A stretch of DNA of 64,000 nucleotides from an uncultured Paracoccaceae bacterium (GTDB taxonomy: Bacteria; Pseudomonadota; Alphaproteobacteria; Rhodobacterales; Rhodobacteraceae), in the NCBI GenBank assembly GCA_913062865.1, contig CAJXWO010000004.1, forward strand, positions 17,307 through 81,306, given 5' to 3'. Below, piece by piece: positions 1-7,776 of this stretch (its first letter is position 1; each line of letters starts with the position of its first letter). The position numbers and the translations under genes are program-made. The notes below the pieces were generated by a model. The model saw only the letters and a list, made by a program, of their open reading frames with translations, was not told where the DNA came from and made no database searches.

Positions 1-239
1 AGGACGGCACGCCTGTCTGGCACAAGACCCATGTCATGGACGCCTGGGGCGATGCCCGGGGCACGGCCATGTCTCGACTTGTGTCGGTGCCGGTCTCGCT
101 GGCCGTGGACGCGGTGCTGAACCGCCGCATTCCCTCGGGCGTGCATGCCGCCCCCAGCGATCCTGCGCTTGTGGCTGACTGGCTGGGCGAGGTGGGCCAC
201 CTGGCCCAGCACCTCACCGTGGTCGATCATCTAAGCTAG
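1..239 (+). CDS. C-terminal end of a saccharopine dehydrogenase-like oxidoreductase (partial)
   Basis: The reading frame that enters at base 3 is open to the TAG stop at 237-239 and has no start inside the window, so only about 78 C-terminal residues are seen. The text (HKTHVMDAWGDARGTAMSRL, then a helix ending in NRRIPSGVHAAPSDP) resembles, from memory, the C-terminal domain of saccharopine dehydrogenase/homospermidine synthase-type NAD(P) oxidoreductases of Rhodobacteraceae. The Rossmann part, which would settle the family, lies outside. It converges with the DUF3775 gene, with only 3 bases between the stops. The gene identity is an inference; that the frame is coding is supported by its smooth composition and lack of stops. 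Confidence 0.5.
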   Translation, partial: DGTPVWHKTHVMDAWGDARGTAMSRLVSVPVSLAVDAVLNRRIPSGVHAAPSDPALVADWLGEVGHLAQHLTVVDHLS

Positions 240-242
240 GGT

Positions 243-569
243 TTAGCCGCCCCGGATCAGATCGTCTTCGTCATCAGACAGCGACAGGCCCAGCGCGTCG
301 GCCCCGTTCTCCAGATGGTCGGAGAGGTGCGGCGTGCCGATCAGGTAATCGGCGGTGGGCGTCGTCGCCTCGGCCTTGGCGGTGGCGATGGCCTCGGCCA
401 GTTCCTCGGCATCGAAACTGTCGCGCCCGATCCACATCAGCGCCACCAGCGATGCCGCCTCGTCCTCGTTCAGCCGGTCGAGAAAGGCGCGCAGCTCGGG
501 CTCGGCCCGTTCCAGCTCGCGTGACATCAGCACGACCTGGGCGATCTTGTATTCGGATATCTCAAGCAT
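243..569 (-). CDS. DUF3775 domain-containing protein
   Basis: A small acidic cytoplasmic protein of 108 residues. It starts MLEISEYKIAQVVLMSREL and contains LNEDEAASLVALMWIGRDSF, a pattern I recognise as the DUF3775 family of alphaproteobacteria, whose function is not known. There is no signal peptide or membrane segment. The ATG follows an AGGAGA ribosome site about 8 bases upstream. It lies 65 bases behind the SDR gene on the same strand, so it may be the last gene of the RpoE-controlled operon, although the gap is wider than the overlaps within that operon and it could have its own promoter. The C-terminus (SDDEDDLIRGG) is strongly acidic. Confidence 0.8.
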   Translation of the reverse strand: MLEISEYKIAQVVLMSRELERAEPELRAFLDRLNEDEAASLVALMWIGRDSFDAEELAEAIATAKAEATTPTADYLIGTPHLSDHLENGADALGLSLSDDEDDLIRGG

Positions 570-634
570 GGACGCGTCTCCTGTTCCTGGTCCGGCGGAC
601 AGTCAAGCGCCCGCCGTCCGCCGCGTCCTTGATC

Positions 635-1366
635 TTACGCAAACACCCGGTAGTAGAGCCAGTCCGGCATGAATTGGCTGAGCCGGAAGACCCAGGAGAA
701 TACGGTGGGAAAGCTGCGCTTGAAGCTGTCGGTGTTCATATGCTCGAAGATCTCGCGCGCGCCTTCGTCCGGCTCCATGATAAAGGGCATGGCAAAGTCG
801 TTCTTGTCGGTCAGCCGCGTCTTGACGAAGCCGGGGTTCACCACCTGCACCGACACGCCAGTCTTGCGCAGATCGCAATACATCGACTCGGCCAGCGCCA
901 TCACGCCCGCCTTGGAGGCAGAGTAGCCGATCGCCCCGGGCAGACCGCGAAAGCCCGACAGGCTGCCGGTCAAAACGATGTGACCCTGATCCTTTTCAAC
1001 GAACTTGGGCACGATCGCACCCATCACGCGCATGGCGCCGGTAAAGTTCACATCCGCCATCAGATTGGCCTGCTCGGCATTCCATTCGGTAGCTTTCATG
1101 GGCCAGTAGACACCGGCCAGGAACACCACGCCGTCGATATCGCCCACCGCTTCGGCAGCCTTCGTCACGCTCTCGGCATCGCCGACATCCAAGGTCACGA
1201 CCCGGGATTTTCCCGGCAGTTCGCCCGCAAGCTCGTTCAGGGGGTCCTCGCTACGGGCCGAAAGGATCAACTCGACGCCCGCGCGGCTCATCTTGTGGCA
1301 CAGGGCCGCGCCCAGCCCCTCGCTCGCGCCGACGATCCAGTACCGTTTGCCCTGCCACTCAATCAC
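635..1366 (-). CDS. Short-chain dehydrogenase/reductase (SDR)
   Basis: 243 residues, a normal length for a classical SDR. The N-terminal nucleotide-binding motif reads GASEGLGAAL, the structural segment is FLAGVY in place of the usual NNAG, and the catalytic Ser-Tyr-Lys set is visible as TGSLSG followed by YSASKAG. The substrate cannot be told from sequence. It begins with GTG, which overlaps the TGA of the DUF3833 gene (GTGA), so translation is probably coupled. In R. sphaeroides the equivalent gene is, as I recall, the distal member (RSP_1087) of the singlet-oxygen RpoE regulon cluster. An action on a lipid-derived aldehyde or ketone is a guess from that context. Confidence 0.9.
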   Translation of the reverse strand: MIEWQGKRYWIVGASEGLGAALCHKMSRAGVELILSARSEDPLNELAGELPGKSRVVTLDVGDAESVTKAAEAVGDIDGVVFLAGVYWPMKATEWNAEQANLMADVNFTGAMRVMGAIVPKFVEKDQGHIVLTGSLSGFRGLPGAIGYSASKAGVMALAESMYCDLRKTGVSVQVVNPGFVKTRLTDKNDFAMPFIMEPDEGAREIFEHMNTDSFKRSFPTVFSWVFRLSQFMPDWLYYRVFA

Positions 1367-1929
1367 GCCAGATCCTTCCGTCGCATGGTGGCCACCAACT
1401 CGGCCACCTTGATTCCATATTTGCGGAACTGGCTGCGGTTCACGATGGCGCCGTTGGGCGCCAGGTACATCCAGTCCACGGTGTCGAGCACATGGCCACC
1501 CGAATCTTCGGGCAGCTGAATGCGGTACTTCAGTTGTAGCGCAGAACCTTCCTGACGTCCCTCCCCTGTGCCGATCACGTCAGGGGCTTCGGCCTTGATC
1601 CGCCCGTCATTGCCGATGGTCAGGAACCATTCGCGATCCTGGGTGGCCCCGCTGTCATAGCGGAAGGTTTCGACCATGTGGCCCTTGTTGCCTTCCCAGG
1701 TGACGTTGAAATCTGCCTCGAACCGGGAACTGACACGACCCGTTGGGCCAAAGATCACGCCTTCGCAAGTAATCTCTCCGTTCAGGTGCTTGCGGATGTC
1801 CAGCTGTTGGCCCGGGCTGGTCATGTAATCCTTGGGCTCTTGCGCCGGAAAGTCGAAATAGCGCGTCTTGAGATAGCTTAGCGCCAGCATCAGCGCGACG
1901 CCCAGAAGAATGTATCCGATCGCTTCCAT
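1363..1929 (-). CDS. DUF3833 domain-containing protein
   Basis: 188 residues with an N-terminal hydrophobic segment (IGYILLGVALMLALSYL) that could be an uncleaved anchor, followed by a globular part starting at about residue 40 (QQLDIRKHLNGEITCEGVIF). The G-rich strand pattern (GVIFGPTGRVSSRF, GNKGHMVETFRYDSG) is that of DUF3833, a periplasmic or membrane-attached family of unknown function often found with the DUF1365/amine-oxidase lipid cluster. The start ATG is 3 bases after the MFS stop, with GGAG in the ribosome-site position, and its stop overlaps the SDR start. A lipocalin-like lipid-handling role has been suggested for such neighbours, but nothing in this sequence proves it. Confidence 0.82.
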   Translation of the reverse strand: MEAIGYILLGVALMLALSYLKTRYFDFPAQEPKDYMTSPGQQLDIRKHLNGEITCEGVIFGPTGRVSSRFEADFNVTWEGNKGHMVETFRYDSGATQDREWFLTIGNDGRIKAEAPDVIGTGEGRQEGSALQLKYRIQLPEDSGGHVLDTVDWMYLAPNGAIVNRSQFRKYGIKVAELVATMRRKDLA

Positions 1930-1932
1930 GGG

Positions 1933-3165
1933 TCAGCTCCCTTTCAGCGGTGTGGCGGCCAGCAATGCGATGGCCATGAGTTTCAAAAGGCACGGCACAC
2001 CCGCGTAAAGCAGGGTGAGCGTGGCCAGCGCGGACGCGTCGTTGTCGGCCCCGGCCCGGAACCCGGAGGCCTCAAGCAGGGGAAGTAGCGTGACAGCGGC
2101 GAAGGCGAGGGTGAATTTCGAGACGAACGACCACAGGCCGAACCCTTGCGCCGCGCCGGGCGCGATCTGCGCCATCCGCGATGCGAACAGCGCCGGCAGG
2201 ATGGTTAGGTCCGCGCCCAGTGCGGCACCCGAGATCACGCAGATCACGGCAAAGGCCAACGTGTCGCCCGGACCCAACGCCAGTACCCCGGCGAAAGCAA
2301 GGATCGACAGCACCATCGCGAAGACAAGCACGGGGCGCGCCCCACGCGTTTCGGCAAGGCGCCCCCAGAGCGGCGCGGCAAGGGCTGCCGACAGGAAGAA
2401 GATCAGCAACAGCGGCCCTTCCATGCCCGGCGCGGCAAGGCGGCTTTCAACAAAAAACAGAAAAAGGGTCGAAGTCACGGCAACCGGCGCCGCATTGACC
2501 AGCGCGACCATGAGAAGACGGCGCGCGACCGTGTCGCCCAGAACCTCGCGCAGGCTCTCGGGAGCAGCCACGGGCGCAGCCATCCATTCACCACGCATCG
2601 CCCACACCGCGGCGGCGGCCACGATACAAAAGCCCAGTGCAAACCCGGCGAAGGGGCTCTGCGTCGCCTGCATCAAAGCCACGGGCGCGATCGCCGCCAC
2701 GCAGACACCCAGCAGGGCGCCGGTCTCGCGCCAGCGCGCGAGGCGCAGGTGCCCCTGCCCGGGCAGGCGGTCCGCCTTGGCCACGCCCTGCGCGTAGAAC
2801 GTGATGGTCAGAAAGCTGAAGCCGGAAAACACCAACGTCAGGGTCAGGGCGAACCAGACAAGCGGCGCCACGGGCGGTGTCACCGCGAACAGTCCGAACA
2901 TGCCCAGCGCCAGAACACCCGCACCCAAGGCAACCGACGTGCCGCGATAACTCCTGAGCCGCGCCGCGAGCTTGCCCAACAGCGGATCCTGCACCACGTC
3001 GAGCAACCGCAACCCGAACAGAACCGACCCCAGCGCCGCAAGGCTCACGCCGTATTCATCGACGTAGAACTTGGGTGCATGGATATAAAGCGGCAGCCCC
3101 ACCGAGGCGAGCAGCGCCGCGAACAGGGCATAGGCTCCCAGTCTGTCCGGTGCGGCATTGCTCAC
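1933..3165 (-). CDS. MFS transporter, GPH-like sugar/cation symporter family
   Basis: About 410 residues with roughly twelve hydrophobic segments and the family-typical early stretch GSVLFGLRLLDVVQDPLLGK. Transport substrate is unknown. I place the start at the GTG whose bases overlap the TGA of the DUF1365 gene (GTGA), preceded by GGAGG; an in-frame extension further upstream would run through the DUF1365 gene and is unlikely. The gene sits in the middle of the five-gene RpoE-type operon, where R. sphaeroides has a gene annotated as a GPH-family symporter (RSP_1089, from memory). In that setting it may move a lipid precursor or oxidised product rather than a sugar, which is inference only. 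Confidence 0.88.
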   Translation of the reverse strand: MSNAAPDRLGAYALFAALLASVGLPLYIHAPKFYVDEYGVSLAALGSVLFGLRLLDVVQDPLLGKLAARLRSYRGTSVALGAGVLALGMFGLFAVTPPVAPLVWFALTLTLVFSGFSFLTITFYAQGVAKADRLPGQGHLRLARWRETGALLGVCVAAIAPVALMQATQSPFAGFALGFCIVAAAAVWAMRGEWMAAPVAAPESLREVLGDTVARRLLMVALVNAAPVAVTSTLFLFFVESRLAAPGMEGPLLLIFFLSAALAAPLWGRLAETRGARPVLVFAMVLSILAFAGVLALGPGDTLAFAVICVISGAALGADLTILPALFASRMAQIAPGAAQGFGLWSFVSKFTLAFAAVTLLPLLEASGFRAGADNDASALATLTLLYAGVPCLLKLMAIALLAATPLKGS

Positions 3166-3920
3166 CGTGTCACCTCCAACTCGGGTGGTTCGGGGCGGGC
3201 CCGGTAGCGCGCACCTTTGACGAAGAGTTTCAGGGCCTGCCAATGGATCAGCGCCAGCACCCGGCGCGACCCGAACGGGCGGCGCAGACAGGCGCGCAGG
3301 ATGCCGCCATTCGACAGCGGTGTGCGGTGACCCACCAAAGTCGCGATCAACCCGCCCTTACCTTCTTGCGCATAGTCGATCCAGATGCCGATCCGGTCCT
3401 CCCGGATGTCGAAGCGGAAGGTGTAGCCGCCCTCGATCGGCTGGAAGGGCGAGACGTGAAACACCTTTTGTGCCTGCAAGCGGTCCTCGGGGGCGATCGG
3501 GCGCAGATCGGGGTGGAGGCAGAGATAGGAGTGCCGGTCACCGAAGGTATTGGTGACCTCGGCGATCACCGCGCACATTTCGCCCGCCTCGTTGTGGCAC
3601 AGCCAGAAACTGACCGGGTTGAACACGTGACCCAGCACGCGCGGCTGGGTCAAAAGCTTGAGCGGGCCGTTCAAAGGCAACTGATGCTCTTGCAGCACCT
3701 CCCGCGCCCAGGCCGCGCCACGGCCCTCACCCGGCGCACCGCCATGGTCGCGATCCTGCACCGAGGTCAGGCCGCCGCCGTTCCGCCGGAACAGGCGCGG
3801 GGTGTCCAGATCGGCCTCGGCATCCAGCATGACGTAGTCGACGGTGTAGCGGAACGCGTTCTCTACCCCGCCCTTGCGCCCATGCCACGTGTAGCCGGCG
3901 ATATGGTCGACCGTGCTCAT
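3162..3920 (-). CDS. DUF1365 family protein
   Basis: 252 residues. Recognisable DUF1365 signatures are MLDAEADLDTPRLFRRN near the N-terminus, GRGAAWAREVLQEHQL, and the conserved VLGHVFNPVSFWLCHN followed by AEVTNTFGDRHSYL. DUF1365 genes nearly always sit beside an FAD amine-oxidase-like gene and often a cyclopropane fatty acid synthase, and are linked to modification of membrane fatty acids. Here its ATG overlaps the oxidoreductase stop (ATGA) and its TGA overlaps the MFS start, so it is the second gene of the operon. The corresponding R. sphaeroides gene (RSP_1090, from memory) belongs to the RpoE regulon. The biochemical activity is unproven. Confidence 0.9.
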   Translation of the reverse strand: MSTVDHIAGYTWHGRKGGVENAFRYTVDYVMLDAEADLDTPRLFRRNGGGLTSVQDRDHGGAPGEGRGAAWAREVLQEHQLPLNGPLKLLTQPRVLGHVFNPVSFWLCHNEAGEMCAVIAEVTNTFGDRHSYLCLHPDLRPIAPEDRLQAQKVFHVSPFQPIEGGYTFRFDIREDRIGIWIDYAQEGKGGLIATLVGHRTPLSNGGILRACLRRPFGSRRVLALIHWQALKLFVKGARYRARPEPPELEVTR

Positions 3921-5215
3921 TCGGCGGCGACCGGCATCATGTCGGCTTCGCGCATGGCGCGCACGACGTCCACCGCGCTGGCCAGACCGTCTTCGTGAAA
4001 GCCGTTCTTCATCCAGGCGCCGCAGAACCAGGTGCGGTGCGTACCGTTGAAATCCCGGATCGCCTGCTGGGCACCGATCACGCCCAGATCGTAGACCGGA
4101 TGATCCAGCGTCACCCTGTCATAGATCAGGTCTTCGCGGATGGGCTTGGTGCTGTTGAGCGTGACGAACATCGGATCGTTCTGCGGGATCGGCTGAAGCG
4201 AGTTCATCCAGTAGGTCATGTCGATGCAGTCGCCGGACTTGCCCGGCGCCTCGGTATAGACCCAGCTAGACCAGCAGGCGCGCCGCTTGGGCATCACGCT
4301 GGTGTCGGCATGCAGGATGATGTCGTTGGGCTGATAGCGCACGTCCGACAGGGCAGCGTGCTCTTCCTCGCTCGGGTCAGACAAAAGCCGCAGCGACACA
4401 TCCGAATGCGTCGCCATCACGACCTCGTCGAACGTTTCCCAGTCGCCTTGCGCCTTGATCTCGACACCCCCGGGCACCCGGCGGATCGTGTCGATCGGGC
4501 AGCCCAGGCGGATGGTCACGCCCAGGTCGGTCAGCTTGCGTTCAAGCCGGGTGACATACTGGATGGAGCCGCCATCGACCGTGTACCACTGGTGCTGACC
4601 CGTCGCGCTGAGCAGTGCGTGGTTCTCGAAGAACCGCATCATCGCATACGCCGGAAAATCGAGTATCTTTTCTGTGGGCGTCGACCAGATCGCGCCGGAC
4701 AAAGGTGTGATGTAGTAGTCGCGGAACCAAGGCCCGGTGCCCAAACGCTCCAACATCTGGCCCACGGTCATGTCCGGGTCGGCCTGCGCGGTGGCCAGCC
4801 CCTTGGCGTTGAACCGCATGATATCGCGGATCATGCGCAGGAAGGCCGGATTCGCCGCGTTGCGTTTCTGGGCGAACAACGCGCCCAGGCTGGCCAGACC
4901 GTATTCGACACGCCCGCCCGCCAGCGATGCACCAAAGCTCATGTTGCTCTTGGTGACCGGCACATCGAGTTCTTCGAAAAGCGCGGTCATGTGCGGGTAG
5001 TTCGTGTAGTTGAACACGATAAAGCCAGTGTCGACCGGCTGATCGCCATTCTTGCCGGCAACGACGGTGCGGGCATGGCCGCCAAGGCGCGGTTCGGCCT
5101 CGATCAGGGTCACATCATGGTCTTCGGCAAGGTACCGCGCGGCCCCCATGCCTGAAATGCCTGCCCCGATGACGGCGATCTTTTTGCGCCCGGGCACGGC
5201 GTTTTCGAATGGCAT
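3917..5215 (-). CDS. FAD/NAD(P)-dependent oxidoreductase, flavin amine oxidase type (fatty-acid modification cluster)
   Basis: 432 residues. The N-terminus carries a dinucleotide-binding loop (VIGAGISGMGAARYL), then a second flavin motif (EAEPRLGGHART) and GFIVFNYTNYPHM, the pattern of amine-oxidase-like enzymes associated with DUF1365. The C-terminal FAD segment is seen in TWFCGAWMKNGFHEDGL. It is the first gene of a leftward operon that is divergent from rpoE; an AAGGAGAG ribosome site precedes the ATG. The R. sphaeroides counterpart (RSP_1091 by memory) is part of the RpoE regulon, is required for normal singlet-oxygen signalling, and is implicated in furan fatty acid formation. No cyclopropane synthase accompanies it in this window, so the partner methylase must be elsewhere or absent. 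Confidence 0.9.
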   Translation of the reverse strand: MPFENAVPGRKKIAVIGAGISGMGAARYLAEDHDVTLIEAEPRLGGHARTVVAGKNGDQPVDTGFIVFNYTNYPHMTALFEELDVPVTKSNMSFGASLAGGRVEYGLASLGALFAQKRNAANPAFLRMIRDIMRFNAKGLATAQADPDMTVGQMLERLGTGPWFRDYYITPLSGAIWSTPTEKILDFPAYAMMRFFENHALLSATGQHQWYTVDGGSIQYVTRLERKLTDLGVTIRLGCPIDTIRRVPGGVEIKAQGDWETFDEVVMATHSDVSLRLLSDPSEEEHAALSDVRYQPNDIILHADTSVMPKRRACWSSWVYTEAPGKSGDCIDMTYWMNSLQPIPQNDPMFVTLNSTKPIREDLIYDRVTLDHPVYDLGVIGAQQAIRDFNGTHRTWFCGAWMKNGFHEDGLASAVDVVRAMREADMMPVAAE

Positions 5216-5249
5216 GGGATAACTCTCCTTGGGTTGTTGGTTCGTGTGG

Positions 5250-5278
5250 TTCTACGCAAGCGCCGCGCGCGTGGATGA
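5250..5278 (-). promoter_or_regulatory. Putative RpoE-type promoter for the oxidoreductase operon
   Basis: Read on the minus strand, TCATCC (5278-5273) is followed after 17 bases by GTAGAA (5255-5250). This is close to the TGATCC / TAAGAA-like elements that I recall for the Rhodobacter ECF factor RpoE. It lies about 35 bases before the ATG of the FAD oxidoreductase gene, leaving a short leader that contains the AAGGAGAG ribosome site. There is one mismatch in the -35 and two in the -10, so this is a position-supported prediction. Confidence 0.45.
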
Positions 5279-5304
5279 AAAACGAAAAAAATATCTCGGC
5301 CACG

Positions 5305-5334
5305 TGATCCAAGCGGCCGCCTGCTCCGTATCTT
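5305..5334 (+). promoter_or_regulatory. Putative autoregulatory RpoE promoter upstream of rpoE
   Basis: An exact TGATCC (5305-5310) is followed after 18 bases by TATCTT (5329-5334). TGATCC is the hallmark -35 of RpoE-dependent promoters in R. sphaeroides, and rpoE-chrR there is autoregulated. The element is on the rpoE strand about 110 bases before its TTG start. The -10 matches only partly, so the -35 and the context carry the call. Confidence 0.55.
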
Positions 5335-5443
5335 TGACATATTTACGCAAACCGATGCGCCTGAGAAAAGTGACGCATCCACGGCAGCGCTGGCCCGTGG
5401 TACCGCTGAAGCGTTAGAAATAGCGCGTGACGGAGCATCGGAT

Positions 5444-6001
5444 TTGACGGACGCAACAGACGCGCGGAGCGCATGGGTCACCCATGTCCTGCGCATCAGG
5501 GACACAAGGGACCAGTCGGCATTCGCCGAGCTGTTCCAATATTTCGCCCCGCGGGTGAAGTCGTTCCTGATGCGATCCGGGGCCGACGCGACCCTTGCCG
5601 AAGAGTGCACGCAAGAGGTCATGGCGACCCTGTGGCACAAGGCGCATATGTTCGATCCGTCCCGCGCGAGCGTGGCCACATGGGTGTTCACCATCGCGCG
5701 GAACCGCAAGATCGACGCGTTGCGAAAGCAGCGCAGACCAGAACCGGAAGAGCTGACATGGGGACCCGAGGCCGAACCCGACCCCCTGGACGTGTTGGCG
5801 CTGCAACAGGAAAGCACACAACTGGTCGAGGCCATCGCGGCCCTGCCGGAGAAACAGAGGGATTTGATCAAACGCGCCTATTTCGGCGATTTGTCACACG
5901 CGGAAATCGCGGAACAGACAGGTTTGCCCCTTGGCACGATCAAATCGAGGATCAGGTTGGCGCTGGAAAGGCTGCGCCACGAAATGAAGCGGAAGACATG
6001 A
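5444..6001 (+). CDS. rpoE: ECF sigma factor RpoE (singlet-oxygen response)
   Basis: 185 residues, the usual length. Region 2 is visible from about residue 25 (AFAELFQYFAPRVKSFLMRS, then VATWVFTIARNRKIDALRKQ) and region 4 at the C-terminus (AYFGDLSHAEIAEQTGLPLG, then TIKSRIRLALERLR). The sequence closely matches the R. sphaeroides/Caulobacter RpoE (ECF11 type) that directs the response to singlet oxygen. The start is a TTG with GGAG 8 bases upstream; no in-frame ATG lies near enough to keep region 2 intact. The stop overlaps the chrR start (ATGA), so sigma factor and anti-sigma factor are translationally coupled. It is probably autoregulated from the TGATCC promoter upstream. Confidence 0.95.
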   Translation: MTDATDARSAWVTHVLRIRDTRDQSAFAELFQYFAPRVKSFLMRSGADATLAEECTQEVMATLWHKAHMFDPSRASVATWVFTIARNRKIDALRKQRRPEPEELTWGPEAEPDPLDVLALQQESTQLVEAIAALPEKQRDLIKRAYFGDLSHAEIAEQTGLPLGTIKSRIRLALERLRHEMKRKT

Positions 6002-6645
6002 CCAAGATCGCACATCACATGACCGACGAATTGCTGATGGGGTACGCCTCGGGCACGTTACCCGAAGCGTTCGCTCTGGCCGTGGCGACCCATATCTCGC
6101 TGTGCGACGAGTGTCGTGCGGCAGTGGAAAGCTACGAGGCGCTGGGCGGCGGCGTTCTGGACGATCTTGAATGCGCGGAGTTGTCCGATGCCAGCCTCGA
6201 GGCGACGATGAATCTGATCGCCTCCATGGATCCGGAGCCGGTCGACATCAGCCCGGCGGGCGATCCCGTTCTGCCGGCACCTGTGTTGTCCTATATCGGC
6301 AAATCACTGGATGACGTGCGCTGGACTTCCGTTGGCATGGGCGTGAAGCAGGCCATCCTGAAAACGTCCAGCGATGCAAGTGCGCGTCTTCTTTACATTC
6401 CGGCAGGCGTGGCGGTGCCCGATCACGGTCACCAAGGCACGGAAATCACGCTGGTGCTGAAAGGTGCCTTTTCTGACGAGCATTCCCGCTTTGCGCGCGG
6501 CGATGTAGAAATCGCGAATGAAGAGATGGAGCATACGCCGGTTGCCGATATCGGCGAAGACTGCATCTGCCTGGCGGTCACTGACGCACCGTTGAAATTC
6601 AACGCACTTCTTCCGCGTATCGCGCAGCCTTTCCTGCAGATCTGA
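5998..6645 (+). CDS. chrR: Zinc-dependent anti-sigma factor ChrR
   Basis: 215 residues. The N-terminal anti-sigma domain has the zinc ligands expected for ChrR: a histidine at residue 6 or 7, then H32, C36 and C39 in THISLCDECR. The C-terminal half (from about residue 95) is a cupin with the metal-binding text PDHGHQGTEITLVLKG and a later histidine in EEMEHTPV. In R. sphaeroides the N-terminal domain holds RpoE inactive, and the cupin domain is needed to release it when singlet oxygen is present. All ligands appear retained, so the switch should work. Its ATG overlaps the rpoE stop. It converges with the TRAP binding-protein gene, about 20 bases away. Confidence 0.95.
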   Translation: MTKIAHHMTDELLMGYASGTLPEAFALAVATHISLCDECRAAVESYEALGGGVLDDLECAELSDASLEATMNLIASMDPEPVDISPAGDPVLPAPVLSYIGKSLDDVRWTSVGMGVKQAILKTSSDASARLLYIPAGVAVPDHGHQGTEITLVLKGAFSDEHSRFARGDVEIANEEMEHTPVADIGEDCICLAVTDAPLKFNALLPRIAQPFLQI

Positions 6646-6664
6646 CCCGCACGACGGCCAGTCG

Positions 6665-7702
6665 TCACCGGGACGGTTCAGAGGTAATCCGAACCGCAGC
6701 ACGCGCGTCGTCTAGAAGCTCTTGAGCATTCAGTCCGCGGGCGGCTATTTCGTCGGCCCAGTCTTCAATGACCGTCTCTCCGACCGCTCGGATCTCAGCC
6801 GTGACATCCTCGGACAAAGTGGCGATCTCGTTGCCCGAAGCCTCCATCGCCGCGCGGCCATCGGCATCGCCCTGATCGTGGGCCTGTCCGGCCCAGACCG
6901 ATGCGTCGTAACCGGAATTCGCGTCGATCACGGCCCGCAAATCGGGCGGCAACCCTTCATACACCTCACGGTTCATCGCCCAGATGAAATACAGGTTGTA
7001 AAGCGACCGCTCACCGGACACGTCGGTCTGGCTGTCTGTCAGCTCGTCAAGTTTCAGCGATGGCGACATTTCCCACGTGATCACGCCACCATCGACCACC
7101 CCCCGGGACAGGGCCTCGGGAAAGGCGGGCACGGGCATGCCGATCGGCGTAGCCCCCAACGCATCGAGCAACAGCGTTGCCGGGCGCGACGGTCCGCGCA
7201 GCTTGAGCCCCTGCAGATCCGCCACGCTTTCGGGCGCATCGCCTTTCTTGTGGATCAGACCACGGCCATGCATGTGCACCGCGATCACGTGGACATCGGA
7301 GAAATCGTCCATCAGGTGCTTTTGCGTGTAGACCCAAGCGGCTTTACTGGCCGCTTCGGCGGATTCGGGTACCATGAAGGGCAGTTCAAGCGCCTCGGCC
7401 TCGGGGAAGCGTCCGGGCTGGTAGCCCGGGATCACCCAGCCGCCGTCGATCACGCCATCGCGGATCAGGTCGTACTGGTTTTGCGCGCTGCCGCCCAGTT
7501 GCATAAAGGGAAAGATCTCGACCGTGATGCGCCCGTTCGACTCTGCCTCGACCTTCTCGGCCCAAGGCTCAATGAAGTATTTCGGGTTGGCCGACTGGGG
7601 CGACACGAAATGCTGAAAGCGTAGCGTGACATCTTGCGCAAGCACGGGCGTGGCCGAGACAAGCAGTGCTGCGGAAAGCTTTGACAGGAACGCCAGGCGC
7701 AT
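6665..7702 (-). CDS. TRAP transporter substrate-binding protein, DctP family
   Basis: About 345 residues with an N-terminal signal peptide (MRLAFLSKLSAALLVSATPV, cleaved after LAQ). The mature part starts with FQHFVSPQSANPKYFIEPWA and carries the DctP-family stretch ADLQGLKLRGPSRPATLLLD, whose arginine normally binds the carboxylate of the ligand. It is a periplasmic receptor for a carboxylic acid; the exact ligand is unknown. I chose the ATG at 7702, preceded by GAGGG, over a TTG two codons upstream. No DctQ or DctM membrane subunits are next to it: the neighbours are chrR and a methionine aminopeptidase. It is therefore an orphan receptor in this window. Confidence 0.9.
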   Translation of the reverse strand: MRLAFLSKLSAALLVSATPVLAQDVTLRFQHFVSPQSANPKYFIEPWAEKVEAESNGRITVEIFPFMQLGGSAQNQYDLIRDGVIDGGWVIPGYQPGRFPEAEALELPFMVPESAEAASKAAWVYTQKHLMDDFSDVHVIAVHMHGRGLIHKKGDAPESVADLQGLKLRGPSRPATLLLDALGATPIGMPVPAFPEALSRGVVDGGVITWEMSPSLKLDELTDSQTDVSGERSLYNLYFIWAMNREVYEGLPPDLRAVIDANSGYDASVWAGQAHDQGDADGRAAMEASGNEIATLSEDVTAEIRAVGETVIEDWADEIAARGLNAQELLDDARAAVRITSEPSR

Positions 7703-7776
7703 GGGCAACCCTCACTGATACTTGGACCTGTGCCCTAACAGGCGGGCCCGGCCGGGGCCATGCGACGCGATGCGCC

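Noticed and set aside
5473..6645. ChrR read as a 390-residue protein
   Set aside because: The upstream part is rpoE in another frame; the zinc anti-sigma domain starts at 5998.
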